From Saccharospirillum sp. (GTDB taxonomy: Bacteria; Pseudomonadota; Gammaproteobacteria; Pseudomonadales; Natronospirillaceae), in contig JAIUML010000017.1 in the NCBI GenBank assembly GCA_022565595.1, positions 1 to 64,000 on the forward strand: a stretch of DNA of 64,000 nt, read 5' to 3'. This document shows positions 37,746 to 48,382 of this stretch, one piece after another (the stretch's first letter is position 1; every line of letters starts with the position of its first letter). Below the pieces are notes generated by a model that was not told where the DNA came from, did no database searches, and was given only the letters and a program-made list of their open reading frames with translations. A program made the translations under genes and the position numbers.

Positions 37746-38441
37746 ATGAAGCAAGTGTTCGTAGTGGAGGATGACGAGTCACAGTGTCGGCTTTATAACC
37801 TCTGGCTACAGCCATACGGTTACAAAGTAGCGGGATTTGGGTGTGCAGAATCTTTTCTGGATGCATGGCCCGAGCTGGGTGCGCCCCATGCCTTGTTGAT
37901 TGATCGAGGCTTGCCCGGTCTGTCTGGACTGGAACTGGTTCAGCGATTGCACCAGGATGGTGCGATTGATGATGTGCCCGTCATATTCTGCTCCGGCTAC
38001 GATTACAAAGACGATATAGCCGAAGCCCTCTATGCCGGCGCAGACGATTACATCGTCAAACCGGTGGAAAAGACCCTTTTCCTCGCACGCCTGGCCGCAG
38101 TGACTCGGCGTTACAAACAGGGGGGTGCCATTGATTTGCCGACGCTCCTTGAGCACAGCAGTGTTCTGGTGGCGGGTGAGAAACAGGTGCAACTGTCAGA
38201 GCGCGAGAGCCAAGCCTATCGACTTTTGGCGTCGGCAAGGGGTGAAATTGTCAGTCGCGGTGCACTCTATGAGCAATTGATCCGCGAGGAGCTCGATGCC
38301 GAGGGTGCAGCAATTGATCCAAAATCGTCGATTGATCTGGTCATCAGCAGGTTGCGCAAAAAGCTGAAAAAACTGTATCCCCAAAGAGACCTAATTTTGA
38401 CGCATTACGGTAAGGGCTATTCGCTATTAATCCTGGAGTAG
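37746..38441 (+). CDS. OmpR-type response regulator (orphan)
   Basis: 231 residues from ATG 37746; an upstream in-frame start at 37662 adds 28 unconserved residues. Receiver domain with the acidic pair VVEDDESQ near residue 8, phospho-acceptor Asp in LLIDRGLPGLSG near 51 and KPVEK near 102. The C-terminal winged-helix domain is of OmpR/PhoB type (SIDLVISRLRKKLKKLYPQR near 198, then HYGKGYSLLI). No histidine kinase adjoins it directly; the hybrid kinases begin 1.9 kb downstream. Target genes unknown. Confidence 0.88.
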   Translation: MKQVFVVEDDESQCRLYNLWLQPYGYKVAGFGCAESFLDAWPELGAPHALLIDRGLPGLSGLELVQRLHQDGAIDDVPVIFCSGYDYKDDIAEALYAGADDYIVKPVEKTLFLARLAAVTRRYKQGGAIDLPTLLEHSSVLVAGEKQVQLSERESQAYRLLASARGEIVSRGALYEQLIREELDAEGAAIDPKSSIDLVISRLRKKLKKLYPQRDLILTHYGKGYSLLILE

Positions 38442-38649
38442 ACGTAAGTCCTCGTTCTCTTTTTGCTGGCTTGCTCTTGACTGCATTCAACGGGTGACCT
38501 GGGCAATGTCCAAAAATTGAAAGTCTGTCGAATCCTGTCCATATAAAAGAATGAAATTGCGACCATAAGTAATCTCGGCCGATCCGGGTACCGTTTAACT
38601 AGTTAACGTGCATGAACAACTTCGTCTCGAAACCATGGGCAATAGAACA

Positions 38650-40242
38650 ATGCGTATTAACCAGCCGGTCACCCAAAGAAGCATTGACGTCAAGCCAAAT
38701 GCAAACATCCTTTCAACAACCGATGCCAAGGGCAGAATCACCCACATCAACGATGAGTTCGTTCAGATCAGTGGCTTTTCTCGTGAAGAGTTGCTGAGTC
38801 AGCCGCACAATATCATCCGCCACCCTGACATGCCCAGGGTGGCCTATCAGGAGATGTGGCGTCGCTTGCAGAATGGACAGTCCCGGCTCGGGGCGGTCAA
38901 GAACCGGTGTAAGAACGGCGACCACTACTGGGTGCGTGCCTATGCCATCCCGATTCTTGGCAAGGACGGCGAGGTTGCCGAGCTGCAATCGGTCCGTTCT
39001 CATTTGCCCGAGGCTGCGCAAAGAAGAGCGGAGGCTCTTTACGCTCAGTTGCGTAACGAGCAATCTATGACGGGTCATATCAAAAAAGATCGTCTGAAGC
39101 GGCGCCCCTCTCTGCCTCTGCAGTTGATACTGGCAATGGGTGGCTTGCTGATTCTTGGCACGGTGGCTCAACTCTTTGCCGCCAGTGTGTTCATGACCCT
39201 GGCGGTGGGGGCAGCCACTCTTTTCGCCGCGTCCGCAACCTTGCTGGGAATGATGCGACCCTTTCAACGCGCTGTTAATGGAGCTAGAGCCAAAATTGAC
39301 GACACCGTAGCCGAGCTGATTTTTACCGGTCGAGTGGATGACATCGCCAGCCTGGAGTTGGCCAGAATCCAACAGGAATCAGAACTGGATGCCATCGTTA
39401 AGCGTATGGATGATGTCATCGGCAAGCTGGGAAACGGCGCTGCGGATTCAAACATCAAGAGTGAAGAGGCGTTGGGGTCGGTACAGCAACAACAGGCGGC
39501 AACCGACACCATTGCCTCGGCCAGTGAGGAAATGGCGTCCACATCCAGAGAAGTGGCCTCTAACGCCGTGAGTATGCTGGATCATGTCAAGGCTTCCTCA
39601 GAAGGTGTTTCTAGTGGGCGCGAACTGACCCAGGCCACGCGCCACAGCATGACCGCATTATCGAAAGAGCTGAGCTCGGCTGTCACTGCCATCAGCGAGT
39701 TGACGCAGTCGAGTGCTGATGTGGCCAAGGCACTGGGCGTGATTGGCGATATCACCGAGCGGACCAATTTGCTGGCGCTGAATGCATCCATTGAAGCGGC
39801 TCGGGCGGGTGAAGCCGGACGTGGTTTTGCTGTCGTGGCAGACGAGGTGCGCAGCCTGGCATCGCGCACCAAGGACACAACATTGCAAATCGATGAAACT
39901 ATCAGCCGCTTCAAGCACACCGTTGATAGGGCGACGCAATCGATGAGCCGATGCGAAACCATTGCCGGTGAAACGGAAGTCAATGCGGAGAAGTCCGAAT
40001 CAACCCTATCGAAGTTGGTCAAAGCGATCGAGAGCATTGCAGTGGCTTGTGACAACACGGCTACGGCTGCGGAACAGCAGCACAATGCGTCGACGGAAAT
40101 TTCCGGGAAAATATTCAGTATCAATGATCTTGGCGAGACGGCGATGGACAGAGTCAAAGCCTCGCAAGGTGCGATCGCGGTGCTGGTTGATCAGATCGCC
40201 GAGATCGAACGCCTGGTAACCCGGTTGCGTACACGCGGTTAG
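38650..40242 (+). CDS. Aer-like methyl-accepting chemotaxis protein (PAS sensor)
   Basis: 530 residues from ATG 38650, chosen because [11 protein letters not shown] aligns with the starts of the two other Aer-like receptors; in-frame starts at 38608 (GTG) and 38635 exist and none has a clear ribosome binding site. PAS with [20 protein letters not shown] and [16 protein letters not shown], membrane hairpin about 160-205, signalling domain with [20 protein letters not shown]. The signalling tip has A to S and T to R changes ([11 protein letters not shown]) relative to its paralogues, so it may cluster differently. Predicted energy or redox taxis receptor. Confidence 0.91.
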   Translation: MRINQPVTQRSIDVKPNANILSTTDAKGRITHINDEFVQISGFSREELLSQPHNIIRHPDMPRVAYQEMWRRLQNGQSRLGAVKNRCKNGDHYWVRAYAIPILGKDGEVAELQSVRSHLPEAAQRRAEALYAQLRNEQSMTGHIKKDRLKRRPSLPLQLILAMGGLLILGTVAQLFAASVFMTLAVGAATLFAASATLLGMMRPFQRAVNGARAKIDDTVAELIFTGRVDDIASLELARIQQESELDAIVKRMDDVIGKLGNGAADSNIKSEEALGSVQQQQAATDTIASASEEMASTSREVASNAVSMLDHVKASSEGVSSGRELTQATRHSMTALSKELSSAVTAISELTQSSADVAKALGVIGDITERTNLLALNASIEAARAGEAGRGFAVVADEVRSLASRTKDTTLQIDETISRFKHTVDRATQSMSRCETIAGETEVNAEKSESTLSKLVKAIESIAVACDNTATAAEQQHNASTEISGKIFSINDLGETAMDRVKASQGAIAVLVDQIAEIERLVTRLRTRG

Positions 40243-40316
40243 CGGTTTGGCATGAACTTTTGGTCCACACCAGGTTTGTCAGGTGGGCAAAGGCTTACAG
40301 AGGTTGGCAAGTCAAA

Positions 40317-43300
40317 ATGGTGAACTTTAACAAGACTGACATGATACCTCCGGATGCAACGAACCTTGTAGAATCGAGAGGGGTGGCGCCAACAAAGGTT
40401 GGCGAGGTGTATCTGGTTGAGGGTGACCCTGGCCAGGCTCTGTATCTGCAACAGGCGCTAGGCGATGCTGGCTATCAGGTTCGTGTGTTTTCCTGCCCGG
40501 AGCAGCTTCTGGAAGTCATCCATGAGGGTGCGGTGCCCAGTGCCATCGTGCTCGATATGGTATTTCCTGAGGGCTGCGATGCCGGCGCCAGCTTGTTAAC
40601 ACGGCTGCGTGAACAACAACAGGATTTCTCGCCAGTCGTGTTTGTCTCGGCCAGAGATGATTTTGATGCACGCCTTAAAGCTTACCGTGCTGGTGCCAGC
40701 CGCTATATGCTTAAGCCGGTTAATCCCGACGCACTGGCGGATGCCCTCAATGCCTTAACCGGAAGCATACCGTCCGAGCCCTACCGCGTATTGATGGTGG
40801 GTGACGACTCCCTGCTGCTCGAGGCTCAAAGCTTGATCCTGGAAGCCGCCGGCATGAGCGTTGAGGCCTTCACCGATCCCAGAGCCACCCTGGATGCACT
40901 GGATCATTTCAAGCCCGATTTGCTGATGCTGGATGTGCAAATGCCGGATGTCCGCGGCCCGGAACTGGCAGCCATAATCCGTGAACGCGATGACTATTTG
41001 ACACTCCCGATCTTGTTCTTGTCTTCAGAAACCGACCTGAGCCATCAACTGCTGGAGTTGAACCTTGGCGGGGACGACTTTCTGGTAAAGCCCGTTGAAC
41101 CAACACTTCTGGTGTCTGTTGTCCGAGCAAAGGCAGAACGCGCTCGCCAAAGCGCGGCCATAGAGCGCCGTTTGCAGACGACGTTGTACGAGCGCGAACG
41201 TGAGCATCTGGCTTTGGATTCCCATGCCATTGTCAGTGCGGCGGATGCTCAGGGCAACATCATCAGTGTCAATGATCGGTTCTGTGAAATCAGTGGCTAC
41301 ACACGGGATGAGTTGCTCGGCCAGAACCATCGTATTGTTAAGTCCGGTTGGCACTCGCCGGACTTTTACCGGGATCTCTGGAAAACCATTGGGCGGGGTA
41401 TGGTTTGGCAAGGCGAGATCTGCAACCGACGTAAGGACGGCAGTCTTTACTGGGTGTGGAGCACCATTACGCCTTTTCTCAATGAAGATGGCCGACCCTA
41501 TCAATATGTCTCCATTCGTACGGATATCACCGCCTTGAAAGAAGAGGAGGCCAGGCAACGATCTGAAGCGAGAATGAAAGCTCTGGTTGCCGAAGCCGCA
41601 GCTGATTTGATGGCGGCCCCGACCGACGGTGTCGATGCTGCTATTGAGTCGGTATTGGGCCGAGTGGGCGAGCAAATGGGAGTGCATCGCGTTTACCTGT
41701 TCGAGCAATTGGCCGATGGGTTGCATATGAGTAACTCCCACGAGTGGTGTGCCACTGGAACGGAGCCTCAGAAAGACCAGTTGCAACATCTTCCACTATC
41801 GATGACCCCCTGGTGGTGGGGGCAGATACTGAATGACCAGGCTGTATCGGTACCGGATATCGAAAACTTGCCTGCCGAAGCAGTGCGGGAGCGTGAGGTA
41901 TTTGCTGCCTTGGGTGTTCGCGCACTTTGCGGATTTCCGATCAGTTACTCTGGCCAGACTCAAGGTTTTCTGGGAGTTGATCAAGTGGATACCCCCAGGG
42001 ACTGGCAAGCCTCGGATGTGCACATGCTGGGCTTGCTGGCAAGCCTGATTGGTAGCGCGCTGGCTCGAAGGTCGAGCGAACGGCGAGCTGAAGTGGCCCA
42101 GCAAAGGCTGAGCCGAGGCCAGCTGTTCGCCAACATCGGTACGTGGGAATGGAACATCGTTACCGGAGAATTGTTCTGGACGGACCGCATTGCACCCTTG
42201 TTTGGTTACCCTGAAGGTGATCTGGAAACCAGTTACGATAACTTTCTGTCTGCGATTCATCAGGATGATCGTCAAGCGGTGATTGAGGCTGTTAACGCTT
42301 GCGTCGAGCTGGATCTTCCTTATGAGATCGAACATCGGGTGGCCTGGCCGGATGGCACAGTCCGTTGGCTGCTGGAGCGTGGTGCAACGGTGCGCGATGC
42401 GGATGGCAAGGCGTTGAAAATGCTGGGTGTTGTGCAAGACATCACTGAACGTATCGAGTCGGAACAGCGTTTGCGTGAAACCGAACAACGCTTTGCATTT
42501 GCGGTCGAAGGTGCTGGCGATGGTGTCTGGGAATGGAACATGGTCACCGGTACCTTGCAGTTGACCGGCCACTACGATCTGATGCTTGGCTATGAGGGTG
42601 CCGAAATGGCGACCACCATTAACGCCTGGCAAAGCCTGGTCCACCCGGATGATATTGCTGCAACTCGCCAACAATTGCAGAATTACCTGGAAGGTCGGCT
42701 GGATCAATATAGTGTTGAACTGCGCCTGCTTTGCAAGAACGGCGACTACAAGTGGCTATTGAGTCGGGCGCGGGTTGTCGAGCGTGACATCAATGGTAAG
42801 CCACTCCGCCTGGTCGGTATTCACAGTGACATCGATCAACGCAAGCGAATTGAAGCAGAACTGGTTTCTGCTCGCGAAGAGGCCGATCGCGCCAATCAGG
42901 CCAAGTCGGAATTCTTGTCCAGCATGAGCCATGAGCTGCGCACGCCGATGAATGCCATTCTCGGATTCAGTCAATTACTGGCCTATGACGAAACCTTGTC
43001 GGATGATCACCAGGACAACATCAAGGAAATTTTGAAGGCCGGTGAACATCTGCTGACTCTGATCAATGAAGTGCTGGATCTGGCCAAAGTCGAATCCGGG
43101 AAAATTGAGCTATCGTTGGAGCCTGTAGCGCTGCTTGAAGTGGCTGAGGAGTGCTTGTCGCTCGTTTCGTCGCTGGCAGAAACGAGAAATATTACACTAA
43201 GGGACGACTTGGGTGCTGGCCTCACGGTAAAGGCAGACCGAACCCGGCTCAAACAGGTGTTATTGAACCTGCTGTCCAATGCCATCAAGTACAATCGAGA

Positions 43301-44027
43301 AGGCGGCCGAGTTACCCTGAACGCCAGCTCTCTATCCAGTGATCGCCTACGCATAGAAGTAACCGATACGGGGCAAGGCATCGACCTGGCCAGGCAGGCG
43401 GAGTTGTTTCAGCCTTTCCATCGGCTTGATGCCGAAACCTCAGGCATAGAAGGTACCGGTATCGGCTTGACCATCACCCGGCGCATCACCGAATTGATGG
43501 GTGGCTCCGTAGGGGTAAACAGCGAACCGGGCGTTGGTAGCACCTTCTGGATCGAGCTGCCTTGTGAAGCAATGACGGCATCGGGCGATGGGCGATATGC
43601 TGGTGAGGCCGATACGGAAGATGCTCTGGCGAAGGCTTCAGAGACTGGACAAAAAACCGTGCTCTACATTGAAGATAACCCGGCGAACCTGAAGCTGATA
43701 TCGCTGATCATGGGGCACGTACCTGGTGTACATCTACTGACCGCGCACACGCCGTCACTTGGTATCGAATTAGCGATGGCTCGCCAACCCGATCTGATCC
43801 TGCTCGATATTAACCTTCCAGGTATGGATGGCTACAAGGTACTCGACATTTTCAAGGCCGACCTGCGCTTGCAGCGAACGCCGGTTATCGCTATCACAGC
43901 CAATGCCATGCCAAGAGATATTGAACGGGGCATTGCTGCTGGCTTTCATGCATATTTGACCAAACCTTTGAACGTGGAAGCACTGCTAACGACTGTTCAC
44001 AGTTGTCTGGACGGTGGTGAGTCATGA
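40317..44027 (+). CDS. Hybrid histidine kinase, REC-REC-PAS-GAF-PAS-PAS-HisKA-HATPase-REC
   Basis: About 1236 residues from ATG 40317 (the frame is open from 40260). No membrane segment. Two N-terminal receiver domains (Asp near 80 in IVLDMVFPEG and near 206 in LMLDVQMPDV; the first has VEGD instead of a paired acid pocket), PAS near 310-420, GAF near 440-580, two PAS domains near 590-850, HisKA with His in [17 protein letters not shown], HATPase with NLLSNAIKYN and GTGIGL, and a C-terminal receiver (LLDINLPGMDGY). First gene of a three-gene operon whose reading frames overlap. Predicted cytoplasmic integrator of several phospho-inputs. Confidence 0.92.
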   Translation: MVNFNKTDMIPPDATNLVESRGVAPTKVGEVYLVEGDPGQALYLQQALGDAGYQVRVFSCPEQLLEVIHEGAVPSAIVLDMVFPEGCDAGASLLTRLREQQQDFSPVVFVSARDDFDARLKAYRAGASRYMLKPVNPDALADALNALTGSIPSEPYRVLMVGDDSLLLEAQSLILEAAGMSVEAFTDPRATLDALDHFKPDLLMLDVQMPDVRGPELAAIIRERDDYLTLPILFLSSETDLSHQLLELNLGGDDFLVKPVEPTLLVSVVRAKAERARQSAAIERRLQTTLYEREREHLALDSHAIVSAADAQGNIISVNDRFCEISGYTRDELLGQNHRIVKSGWHSPDFYRDLWKTIGRGMVWQGEICNRRKDGSLYWVWSTITPFLNEDGRPYQYVSIRTDITALKEEEARQRSEARMKALVAEAAADLMAAPTDGVDAAIESVLGRVGEQMGVHRVYLFEQLADGLHMSNSHEWCATGTEPQKDQLQHLPLSMTPWWWGQILNDQAVSVPDIENLPAEAVREREVFAALGVRALCGFPISYSGQTQGFLGVDQVDTPRDWQASDVHMLGLLASLIGSALARRSSERRAEVAQQRLSRGQLFANIGTWEWNIVTGELFWTDRIAPLFGYPEGDLETSYDNFLSAIHQDDRQAVIEAVNACVELDLPYEIEHRVAWPDGTVRWLLERGATVRDADGKALKMLGVVQDITERIESEQRLRETEQRFAFAVEGAGDGVWEWNMVTGTLQLTGHYDLMLGYEGAEMATTINAWQSLVHPDDIAATRQQLQNYLEGRLDQYSVELRLLCKNGDYKWLLSRARVVERDINGKPLRLVGIHSDIDQRKRIEAELVSAREEADRANQAKSEFLSSMSHELRTPMNAILGFSQLLAYDETLSDDHQDNIKEILKAGEHLLTLINEVLDLAKVESGKIELSLEPVALLEVAEECLSLVSSLAETRNITLRDDLGAGLTVKADRTRLKQVLLNLLSNAIKYNREGGRVTLNASSLSSDRLRIEVTDTGQGIDLARQAELFQPFHRLDAETSGIEGTGIGLTITRRITELMGGSVGVNSEPGVGSTFWIELPCEAMTASGDGRYAGEADTEDALAKASETGQKTVLYIEDNPANLKLISLIMGHVPGVHLLTAHTPSLGIELAMARQPDLILLDINLPGMDGYKVLDIFKADLRLQRTPVIAITANAMPRDIERGIAAGFHAYLTKPLNVEALLTTVHSCLDGGES

Positions 44028-47000
44028 TGCTGAGCTGGGAAACTACTCAACTCAGCCTGATTATTCAGGCCTATGGCCTGACTTTGCTCATACTAGGTGT
44101 TGCTGCTTTGCTGACGGTACGCTGGTATGGAAAACCCGAGTACAGTTTGCAACTGGGTTGGCTTGGTTTCTTTGGGCTGTTGCATGGTCTTTATGCTCTG
44201 ATTGAGGGGGAGCGGCTACACCACCTGGATGTTCGATTTGAAGCGCCGAGCAGTGCCTTGTTTTTGACCTCGGCTTTGGCGTTGCTCGAGTTTGGTCGCC
44301 GGCTCTGGAATGAACGCTCTGGTGGCATTCAAATACGGGCGTTACCTCTCTACGCACTCCTGGTTTCTGTTGCATTCAGTTTCGCAGTGTTTTTTACCAG
44401 CGCCTATTTTTCGCTTGAGCTGACGGCTCGCTACTTTATGTTATTCCCGGGCGCTGTGCTGGCCGCATTGGGTTTGAATCGGCGTGCAAAGCTGGCTGTG
44501 CAGTGGCCGGAAACACGGAGATTATACTTTTGGCTGCAAGTCGCCGCGATCGCAATGTTGGTCTATGCGTTAACCGCTTTGGTGCTATCTGTTCAGGCTG
44601 GGCAAGTGCTGTCTGGGCCCTGGCCAACGCGTGAAGGATTTTTCGAGAGAACAGGCTTTCATCTTGAATGGGTGCAAGCCTTGTTGTCATCGAGCATGGC
44701 GATGGCCCTGGCGGTTATCAACCAGAGCCGAGGTAATCTGACGACCCGGACGTTGCGCCGGGTAACCGATAATCTGCAAGGCTTTGTCTACCGGTGCAGC
44801 AATGATCGCCGATGGGCCGTGACCTTTATGTCTGAAGGTGGTGAAGCCCTGACAGGATACCCCGCTGCGGATTTCCTGTCCGGTCAACGGCATTTTGGTG
44901 AGTTGATACACCCGGACGATCGGCAGTGGGTTTGGCAAGCTGTAAAGGCCGCTTTGCACGCCAGGGAGCCTTTTTGTTTGCAGTACCGAATTATTGATCA
45001 CAAAGGCGACGTGCACTGGTGTCAGGACGAAGGGCATGGTGTATTTGATACCAGGGGTGAACTTCGTTTTTTGGAAGGCCTGGTGCGCAATGACGACGCT
45101 CGCCACACCGCTCAAAGTGAATTGCAGCAAGAGCGGGACTTTGCCAAAACTTTGCTTGATACAGCGCCGGTGATCATATTGTTGCTGGACGACCAGGGCA
45201 GTATTCGATACGTCAATCCATTTTTTGAATCATTGACGGGTTACAGACTGGAAGAGGTGGAGGGAAAGGACTGGTTCGATACCTTTTTGCCAAAGCGTGA
45301 TCAGGCTCGCATTCGTGAACATTTTACCAGTTCAATGAATAATCGACCTGTTCGAGGTAGCGTCAACCCCATTCTGACTCGGACTGGAGAAGTAAGGCAA
45401 ATCGAATGGAATGAAATGCTTCTGCAGGAATCAGGAAGCCGCCAAAGCAGCATGCTGGGCATTGGAATGGACGTCACTCAGCGTCAACAACTGGAAGCAC
45501 AACTGCGCGAACTCAACCAGTCTCTGGAGCAGCGAGTCGAACAGAGAACCTCAGAGTTGGAGCAGGCAACTCGACGTAATATGGCGGTTCTGGAGACAGC
45601 AATTGACGGATTTTTTGCGATAAGCGACGAAGGGGTAGTTCTGCAAACCAATGAAGCCTTTTGTCGGATGCTCGGCTACCGACAAACAGAAATATTGGGA
45701 ATGCATTTGTCTCATATCGAAGCTCAGGAAACGCCTGAAGACATCGCTGACCATATGAATAGAGTCATGCAGTTGGGTCACGATCGCTTTGATACCCGGC
45801 ACCGGACCAAATCAGGGGCTGTGCTTGATGTGGAGATCAGTGTCAGTCGAGTCAACCTGATTAACGATGCCATTTTCTATGTTTTTGCACGTGACATTAC
45901 CGAGCGCAAGGCTGCCGAGGGACGCCTCAAGCAAGCCCTGACATGCGCTGAACGTGCCAACAAAGCCAAGAGTGAATTTCTGTCCCGAATGAGTCATGAA
46001 TTGCGCACGCCGCTCAATGCTATTCTAGGGTTCAGTCAGTTGTTGCAGGAGACGGATCAGAACGTCGAACGCGATCAACAATCCGATTATGCCCATGAAA
46101 TCCATCAGGCAGGCGTGCATTTGCTGGAGCTGGTCAATGAGGTATTGGACCTGGCGCGCATCGAAAGCGGAAGGCTGGAGCTTGCACTGGAGCCGATGCT
46201 CGTAGCATCGGAAATACAACAGTGCGTTGAACAAATTGAGCTGATGGCCAGGAAGCGAAACATCCGGATTAAGGTGGTTGATGGTCAGCACTTCAGGGTT
46301 CTGGCTGATCCATTGCGTTTTCGCCAGGTGGTACTCAACCTGCTTTCGAACGCCGTGAAATACAATCAGGAGGGTGGCCGTATTGAGCTGGAATGCTCGG
46401 AGCAGTCAACAGGCTGGTTGCGCATCAGTGTAACCGACAGCGGGCGGGGGATGAGTGCAGAGCAACAGTCGAGGTTGTTTCGACCCTTTGAACGTTTTGT
46501 TTCACCCTATGAAGGCATAGATGGCACCGGCATTGGCCTGTCACTTTGCAAATACCTGGTAGAAGCCATGAACGGGCGTATCGGCGTTTGCAGTACCGAA
46601 GGTCAGGGAACGACCATCTGGTTCGAACTGCCACTGCAAAAGCCTGGCATCGATCGGGCGACATCGAATACAGATTCCGAGGACGATGCAACCCTGGCCG
46701 AAGTTCGTCTACCGGTAAGCAGTGGCGGGCTCTATAGGCTATTGTGCATTGAAGACAACCCCGCCAACTTATTATTGATTCAGCGGGCAGTCAAGACACG
46801 AAGAGATTGGGTGCTTGATACCGCCGTCACCGCAAAGGCAGGGTTAACACTGGCAGAGCAGAGGGTGCCAGATGTGATACTGATGGATATCAACCTGCCC
46901 GATATGAGTGGCTATGATGCTTTGGAAGCGCTCAAACGCAACGATCGCTTGCAATCGATACCGGTTATCGCTATTACCGCCAATGCCATGCCACAGGACA

Positions 47001-47113
47001 TAGAGCGTGGACGAGCCGCCGGTTTTTCCGACTACATCACCAAACCATTCAAGGTGCGGGATCTGTTTACAGCGATCGATGCATTGCTGAACCCGGCAGG
47101 AGGTAAACCATGA
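44024..47113 (+). CDS. Membrane hybrid histidine kinase, 7TM-PAS-PAS-PAS-HisKA-HATPase-REC
   Basis: 1029 residues. The first 235 are hydrophobic with about seven membrane segments, an integral membrane sensor rather than a periplasmic one. Three PAS domains follow (about 255-360, 370-490, 520-635), then a coiled linker ([20 protein letters not shown]), HisKA ([17 protein letters not shown]), HATPase ([19 protein letters not shown]) and a C-terminal receiver ([18 protein letters not shown]). The ATG overlaps the previous stop (ATGA) and its own stop overlaps the next gene (ATGA). Kinase cores of both hybrid kinases are very alike, suggesting duplication. Confidence 0.92.
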   Translation: MMLSWETTQLSLIIQAYGLTLLILGVAALLTVRWYGKPEYSLQLGWLGFFGLLHGLYALIEGERLHHLDVRFEAPSSALFLTSALALLEFGRRLWNERSGGIQIRALPLYALLVSVAFSFAVFFTSAYFSLELTARYFMLFPGAVLAALGLNRRAKLAVQWPETRRLYFWLQVAAIAMLVYALTALVLSVQAGQVLSGPWPTREGFFERTGFHLEWVQALLSSSMAMALAVINQSRGNLTTRTLRRVTDNLQGFVYRCSNDRRWAVTFMSEGGEALTGYPAADFLSGQRHFGELIHPDDRQWVWQAVKAALHAREPFCLQYRIIDHKGDVHWCQDEGHGVFDTRGELRFLEGLVRNDDARHTAQSELQQERDFAKTLLDTAPVIILLLDDQGSIRYVNPFFESLTGYRLEEVEGKDWFDTFLPKRDQARIREHFTSSMNNRPVRGSVNPILTRTGEVRQIEWNEMLLQESGSRQSSMLGIGMDVTQRQQLEAQLRELNQSLEQRVEQRTSELEQATRRNMAVLETAIDGFFAISDEGVVLQTNEAFCRMLGYRQTEILGMHLSHIEAQETPEDIADHMNRVMQLGHDRFDTRHRTKSGAVLDVEISVSRVNLINDAIFYVFARDITERKAAEGRLKQALTCAERANKAKSEFLSRMSHELRTPLNAILGFSQLLQETDQNVERDQQSDYAHEIHQAGVHLLELVNEVLDLARIESGRLELALEPMLVASEIQQCVEQIELMARKRNIRIKVVDGQHFRVLADPLRFRQVVLNLLSNAVKYNQEGGRIELECSEQSTGWLRISVTDSGRGMSAEQQSRLFRPFERFVSPYEGIDGTGIGLSLCKYLVEAMNGRIGVCSTEGQGTTIWFELPLQKPGIDRATSNTDSEDDATLAEVRLPVSSGGLYRLLCIEDNPANLLLIQRAVKTRRDWVLDTAVTAKAGLTLAEQRVPDVILMDINLPDMSGYDALEALKRNDRLQSIPVIAITANAMPQDIERGRAAGFSDYITKPFKVRDLFTAIDALLNPAGGKP

Positions 47114-48165
47114 GGATTGAACAACAGCAGCATGCACGGATATTTGTTATCGATGACGAAGCATCCAACCTGAAGCTGATCGACCGGATGCTGAGAGGGC
47201 AGGGGTATCAAAACCTGATCCTGATCGATGATTCACGAGAGGTGCTTGTGCAGTATCAAGTAGCACGACCGGATTTGATTCTGCTGGACATTAACATGCC
47301 ACACCTGGATGGTTATGAAGTACTGTCTCAACTGCGGGCGCTGGATGACCCGCTGCTGCCACCGGTCGTGGTGTTAACGGCACAACACACCAAGGATTAC
47401 CTGCTGCGCGCCCTTGCCAGTGGTGCTCGTGACTTCATCTCCAAGCCGTTTGATCGCAACGAGTTGCTGATGCGCGTTCGCAATCTGCTGGATGCGCATT
47501 TGGCTCACCGTTTAGTGTATGACCAGAAGTCCATCCTGCAAAGCCTGGTTCAGGAACAAACCGAAGAACTCTATCACACCCGCCTTCAGGTGGTTCAGCG
47601 GCTTGGCATGGCGGCCGAGTATCGCGACGAAGAGACAGGCAACCATATTTTGCGCATGAGTCATACCTGTGCCTTATTGGCGAAGCAGATCGGTTGGGAC
47701 CCGGTGCAGTGTGATCTGATACTGAATGCCAGCCCAATGCACGATATCGGTAAAATTGCCATTCCTGATGCCATCTTGCTGAAACCTGGTCGGTTTGAAC
47801 CGGACGAGTGGGCGATCATGAAAAGCCATGCCACTGTTGGTGCCAGGCTTCTCGAAGGTGACGACAGCGACCTTATGTGCATGGCCCGGGACATTGCACT
47901 GACACACCATGAAAAATGGGACGGGAGTGGTTACCCCAGTGGATTGGCTGGTGACGCAATTCCCATGTCCGGTCGTATCGCCGCATTGTCCGACGTTTTC
48001 GATGCACTGACCTCCGTGAGGCCCTACAAGAAAGCCTGGTCCGTCGAAGCAGCAGTTGATCTGATTGAAGAGAATGCCGGGAAGCACTTTGACCCGGCTC
48101 TGGTTGAGGTCTTCATGCGTGAATTGCCGACAATTATTGAGATACGAAATCGCTATGCAGAGTGA
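47110..48165 (+). CDS. Response regulator with HD-GYP phosphodiesterase domain
   Basis: 351 residues. Receiver about 10-125 with DDEA acid pocket and phospho-acceptor Asp near 59 ([12 protein letters not shown]), then HD-GYP about 150-345 with [14 protein letters not shown] near 207, [11 protein letters not shown] near 268 and the metal-binding segment [20 protein letters not shown]. It is predicted to hydrolyse cyclic-di-GMP (to pGpG or GMP) under control of phosphorylation, the likely output of the two hybrid kinases encoded just before it. No transmembrane segment. Confidence 0.94.
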   Translation: MRIEQQQHARIFVIDDEASNLKLIDRMLRGQGYQNLILIDDSREVLVQYQVARPDLILLDINMPHLDGYEVLSQLRALDDPLLPPVVVLTAQHTKDYLLRALASGARDFISKPFDRNELLMRVRNLLDAHLAHRLVYDQKSILQSLVQEQTEELYHTRLQVVQRLGMAAEYRDEETGNHILRMSHTCALLAKQIGWDPVQCDLILNASPMHDIGKIAIPDAILLKPGRFEPDEWAIMKSHATVGARLLEGDDSDLMCMARDIALTHHEKWDGSGYPSGLAGDAIPMSGRIAALSDVFDALTSVRPYKKAWSVEAAVDLIEENAGKHFDPALVEVFMRELPTIIEIRNRYAE

Positions 48166-48382
48166 GGGTGATTAGTCATAAAGTCGGTATGCAAATGCCC
48201 CCTGTAAGGATGTAACTGACAAGCATGCCCTGGCCAATGCCACATTTGACCTCCCTCCTGGAGCTCGGGTACTGTGTTCATCAGGCGCCCGACTAATGCC
48301 CTAAAGCAAGATTCGTCAAACGGTCATCGGTAACACAAGGTCTAGTCCGAGCTCTCTGGAAACCATAGGTTTACTTGCGGTT

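Noticed and set aside
38442-38649. Sigma28 promoter before the Aer-like receptor at 38650
   Set aside because: TGAAAGTC-N11-GTCCATAT matches only about half of the FliA consensus; GCCGATCC nearby has no -35 partner.
41796-42707. 303-residue open frame antisense to the first hybrid kinase
   Set aside because: It lies opposite GAF and PAS domains with clear motifs and itself resembles nothing known.
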